Shown: positions 61,619 through 64,000 of the stretch, in pieces
Position numbering within the stretch: position 1 is the stretch's first letter
Layout: each line of letters starts with the position of its first letter
Source of the DNA: Micromonospora carbonacea
GTDB taxonomy: Bacteria > Actinomycetota > Actinomycetes > Mycobacteriales > Micromonosporaceae
NCBI RefSeq assembly: GCF_014205165.1
Contig: NZ_JACHMZ010000001.1
Coordinates: 1,214,001-1,278,000 of the forward strand
Length of the DNA stretch: 64,000 nt
Direction of reading: 5' to 3'
The notes under the pieces: generated by a model
What the model saw: only the letters and a program-made list of their open reading frames with translations
Told to the model about the DNA's origin: nothing
The model's database searches: none
Made by a program: the position numbers and the translations under genes

Positions 61619-63691
61619 GTGACGAGGCTGACGGACACCGACGACGACCCGTACCGCTGGCTGGAGGACCTGCACGGCCCGGACGCCGCCGGCTGGGTGC
61701 ACGACCGCAACGCCGAGACCATGGCCGCCCTCACCGGCGGCGACCGGTTCGCCGCCCTGCGGGCCGAGATCCGCGAGGTGCTCGACGCCGACGACCGCAT
61801 CCCCTACCCGAGCTGGCGCGGCGACCACCTCTACTACAACTACTGGATCGACGCGGCCCACCCCCGGGGGATCTGGCGGCGCACCACCGGCGACGAGTAC
61901 CGCCGGCCCGAGCCGCGGTGGGACGTCCTGCTCGACGTCGACGCGCTCGCCGCGCAGGAGGGCGAGAACTGGACCTGGCAGGGGGTGACGGTGCTGCGCC
62001 CCGGGCACGACCGGTGCCTGGTCAGCCTCTCCCGGGGCGGCTCCGACGCCACCGTCGTGCGCGAGTTCGACCTGGTCCGCCGGGCCTTCGTCGCCGACGG
62101 CTTCACCCTCGCCGAGGCCAAGAGCGACGTCACCTGGGTCGACGCCGACCACATACTCGTCGCCACCGACTTCGGCCCCGGCTCGCTCACCACCTCCGGC
62201 TACCCCCGCACGGTCCGCCGGTGGCGGCGGGGCACGCCACTGCCGTCCGCCGAGGTCGTCTTCGCCGGCCAGGCCGACGACGTCTCCGCGTACGCCTCGC
62301 ACGACCACACGCCCGGCTTCGAGCGCACCTTCGTGGGCCGCCGCCTCGACTTCTTCCGCTCGGAGCCCTACCTGCTGACGCCCGCCGGGGAGCGGGTGCG
62401 CATCGACGTGCCGGCCGACGCCCACTGGGACGCGCACCGGGAGTGGCTGCTGATCGGGCTGCGCTCGCCGTGGACGGTCGACGGGGTGACCCATCCCGCG
62501 GGCGCGCTGCTGGCGGCCCGGTTCGACGCGTTCCTCGCCGGCGGGCGGGAGCTGACGACGCTGTTCACGCCGGACGAGCGCACCGCGCTGAGCTACCACG
62601 CGTGGACCCGCGACCGCCTGATCCTGGCCACCCTCGCCGACGTGCGCAGCAGACTAGAGGTGCTCACCCCCGGCGTTCCCGGCGCTTCCGGCCCGGCGGA
62701 GGGCTGGCGGCGGGAGCCGCTCGCCGGCGTGCCGGAGTTCGAGCACACCCGGCTCGTGGACACCGACCCGGACGTCGGCGACGCGTACCTGCTGGCCTCC
62801 GAGGGGTTCCGGCAGCCGGCGACGCTGCGGCTCGGGCAGGTCGGCGGCCCCGTCGAGACGCTCAAGCGGGCACCGGCGTTCTTCGACGCCGCCGGCCTCA
62901 CCGAACGCCAGCACTTCGCCACCTCCGCCGACGGCACCCGGGTCCCGTACTTCCTGGTCGGTGACCCCGACGCGGCCGGCGGGCCGACCCTGCTCACCGG
63001 GTACGGCGGCTTCGAGGTCCCCGAGCTGCCGCACTACAGCGGCATCGTCGGCCGGGGCTGGCTGGCCCGGGGCGGCAGCTACGTGGTGGCGAACATCCGG
63101 GGCGGCGGCGAATACGGCCCCGCGTGGCACCGGGCCGCGCTGCGGGAGAACCGACCCAGGGCGTACGAGGACTTCGCCGCCGTCGCCGCCGACCTGGTGG
63201 CCCGGGGCATCACCACCCCGGCGCGCCTCGGCATGGAGGGCGGCAGCAACGGCGGCCTGCTGGCGGGCGTGATGCTGACCCGCTATCCCGAGCTGTTCGG
63301 CGCGGTCGTCGCGCACGTGCCGCTGCTGGACATGCGCCGCTACCACAAGCTGCTCGCCGGGGCGTCCTGGATGGCCGAGTACGGCGACCCCGACGACCCC
63401 GCCGACTGGGCCTTCCTGCGCGAATACTCGCCGTACCACAACGTCGACGAAGATCGGGCGTATCCGCCGACGCTGCTGGTCACCTCCACCCGCGACGACC
63501 GGGTGCACCCGGGGCACGCCCGCAAGATGGCCGCCCGGCTGCGCGAGCGCGGGCACGAGGTGGCGTACTACGAGAACGTGGAGGGCGGGCACGGCGCGGC
63601 GGCGAACAACGCGCAACGGGCGTTCGTGTGGGCCCTGACCCTGGAGTTCCTCTGGCACCACCTGGCCGAACCGGCGCAGCAGACGCAGTAG
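61619..63691 (+). CDS. Prolyl oligopeptidase family (S9A) serine peptidase
   Basis: 690 aa from GTG 61619 (VTRLTDTDDDPYRWLED, the usual N-terminus of the family); the frame upstream is non-coding. N-terminal beta-propeller lid to about residue 420 (DPYRWLEDLHG, WTWQGVTVLRPGHDRCLVSLSRGGSDA), then the alpha/beta hydrolase: GYGGFEVPELPHYSG, VVANIRGGGEYGPAWH, MEGGSNGGLLAGVM (Ser543), LLVTSTRDDRVHPGHARKMAAR (Asp626/627), VEGGHGAA (His658). No signal peptide, so cytosolic cleavage of short peptides after proline or related residues. Confidence 0.92.
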   Translation: MTRLTDTDDDPYRWLEDLHGPDAAGWVHDRNAETMAALTGGDRFAALRAEIREVLDADDRIPYPSWRGDHLYYNYWIDAAHPRGIWRRTTGDEYRRPEPRWDVLLDVDALAAQEGENWTWQGVTVLRPGHDRCLVSLSRGGSDATVVREFDLVRRAFVADGFTLAEAKSDVTWVDADHILVATDFGPGSLTTSGYPRTVRRWRRGTPLPSAEVVFAGQADDVSAYASHDHTPGFERTFVGRRLDFFRSEPYLLTPAGERVRIDVPADAHWDAHREWLLIGLRSPWTVDGVTHPAGALLAARFDAFLAGGRELTTLFTPDERTALSYHAWTRDRLILATLADVRSRLEVLTPGVPGASGPAEGWRREPLAGVPEFEHTRLVDTDPDVGDAYLLASEGFRQPATLRLGQVGGPVETLKRAPAFFDAAGLTERQHFATSADGTRVPYFLVGDPDAAGGPTLLTGYGGFEVPELPHYSGIVGRGWLARGGSYVVANIRGGGEYGPAWHRAALRENRPRAYEDFAAVAADLVARGITTPARLGMEGGSNGGLLAGVMLTRYPELFGAVVAHVPLLDMRRYHKLLAGASWMAEYGDPDDPADWAFLREYSPYHNVDEDRAYPPTLLVTSTRDDRVHPGHARKMAARLRERGHEVAYYENVEGGHGAAANNAQRAFVWALTLEFLWHHLAEPAQQTQ

Positions 63692-64000
63692 GCGCAGCGG
63701 GCGTAGCGCCCTGCGGCGCCCTGCCCGGTGCGCGGCTTCGCTGCGGCCCTGCCCTGCCCCGCCCTGCCCCGCCCCGCGCCGCCCTGCGCCGATCTTGCAC
63801 TTTGGGCCCCCCAGATGGGCGTTTCACCCCTTTTGCTGGGGCCGCAAGTGCAAGATCGGCGCGGGGAGGGGGAGGGCGGGGGAGGGGCTTCGGCGGCCGG
63901 CGTGTCCCTCACCGGGCCACGGACGGCTCGGGTACGGTCGTCCGTCGCTTCCGGAGACGACACGCCGCCGCCCGTCTCCCCCGCAGACGGCCATGGCTGG
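63692..64000. other. Terminal intergenic stretch: C-rich tract and inverted repeat
   Basis: 63705-63785 is CCCTGCCC/CCGCCC low-complexity DNA. An inverted repeat follows (63786-63862). No gene is supported up to the window end; ATGG at 63993 could be the start of a gene running off the window but has only eight bases. Confidence 0.5.
63786..63862. repeat. Large inverted repeat (17-base perfect arms)
   Basis: GCGCCGATCTTGCACTT (63786-63802) and its exact complement (63846-63862) enclose 43 bases, within which GGGCCCC and GGGGCC can extend the pairing. The arms are AT-richer than the surroundings. It may end the S9 peptidase transcript or be a REP-like mobile palindrome. Confidence 0.8.

Noticed and set aside
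63993..64000. ATG at the window end as a new gene start
   Set aside because: Only eight bases remain, so coding cannot be judged.

Overview
The window is very GC-rich, densely coded actinobacterial DNA, most likely from Micromonospora or a close relative in the Micromonosporaceae. This rests on the GC-rich third codon positions, the many GTG/TTG starts with 4-base stop/start overlaps, the iron boxes of the IdeR/DmdR type, and a dispersed AAGGAAGGGCCCC...TTAACGC element found three times between genes. It is a chromosomal patchwork; I saw no prophage, insertion sequence, CRISPR array or origin.

Layout. (1) 1-371: C-terminus of a Gfo/Idh/MocA oxidoreductase. (2) 785-9158: a tightly coupled eight-gene operon related to the ebo (metabolite traffic) clusters: inositol-3-phosphate-synthase-like cyclase, UbiA-type prenyltransferase (EboC-like), TIM-barrel isomerase, EboA, EboB (TatD-like), EboE, EboF (phosphodiesterase/phosphatase-like) and a C20-type polyprenyl diphosphate synthase. 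The classical EboD (dehydroquinate-synthase-like cyclase) is absent and a different NAD-dependent cyclase leads the operon. (3) 9487-16723: sugar catabolism: a secreted PQQ-type dehydrogenase and a secreted ThuA-DUF1080 protein, both ending in near-identical ricin-type lectin modules, then a cytosolic isomerase and a ROK repressor. (4) 17030-21639: YtxH-like protein, tRNA-Asn, MMPL transporter, FAD oxidoreductase and a CAU tRNA.

(5) 22345-35590: a compact polycyclic tetramate macrolactam (PTM) gene cluster: fatty-acid-hydroxylase/sterol-desaturase homologue, a single KS-AT-DH-KR-ACP-C-A-PCP-TE protein of 3151 aa whose A domain has an ornithine-like code, a CrtI-like FAD enzyme and an MDR reductase. 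This is the ikarugamycin-type gene set plus a hydroxylase. (6) 35697-37098: two tandem toxin-antitoxin pairs (PIN toxins, Phd/YefM antitoxins). (7) 37342-43142: a lipoprotein gene and an iron-siderophore uptake locus (ATPase, two permeases, binding lipoprotein, siderophore-interacting reductase) with two clear iron boxes. (8) 43367-53902: VOC protein, a two-component system divergent from an ABC exporter pair, an acyl-CoA-dehydrogenase-like flavoprotein, and a second two-component system.

(9) 54118-63691: F420-type luciferase-like oxidoreductase, a membrane protein fused to an alpha/beta-hydrolase domain, two small proteins, an alditol-oxidase-like flavoprotein, a secreted polyester hydrolase of the cutinase/PET-hydrolase type with the full catalytic triad, a site-2 protease with CBS domains and an S9 peptidase. 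The operons most worth follow-up are the ebo-like cyclitol/prenyl cluster, the PTM cluster and the secreted ketosugar pair.
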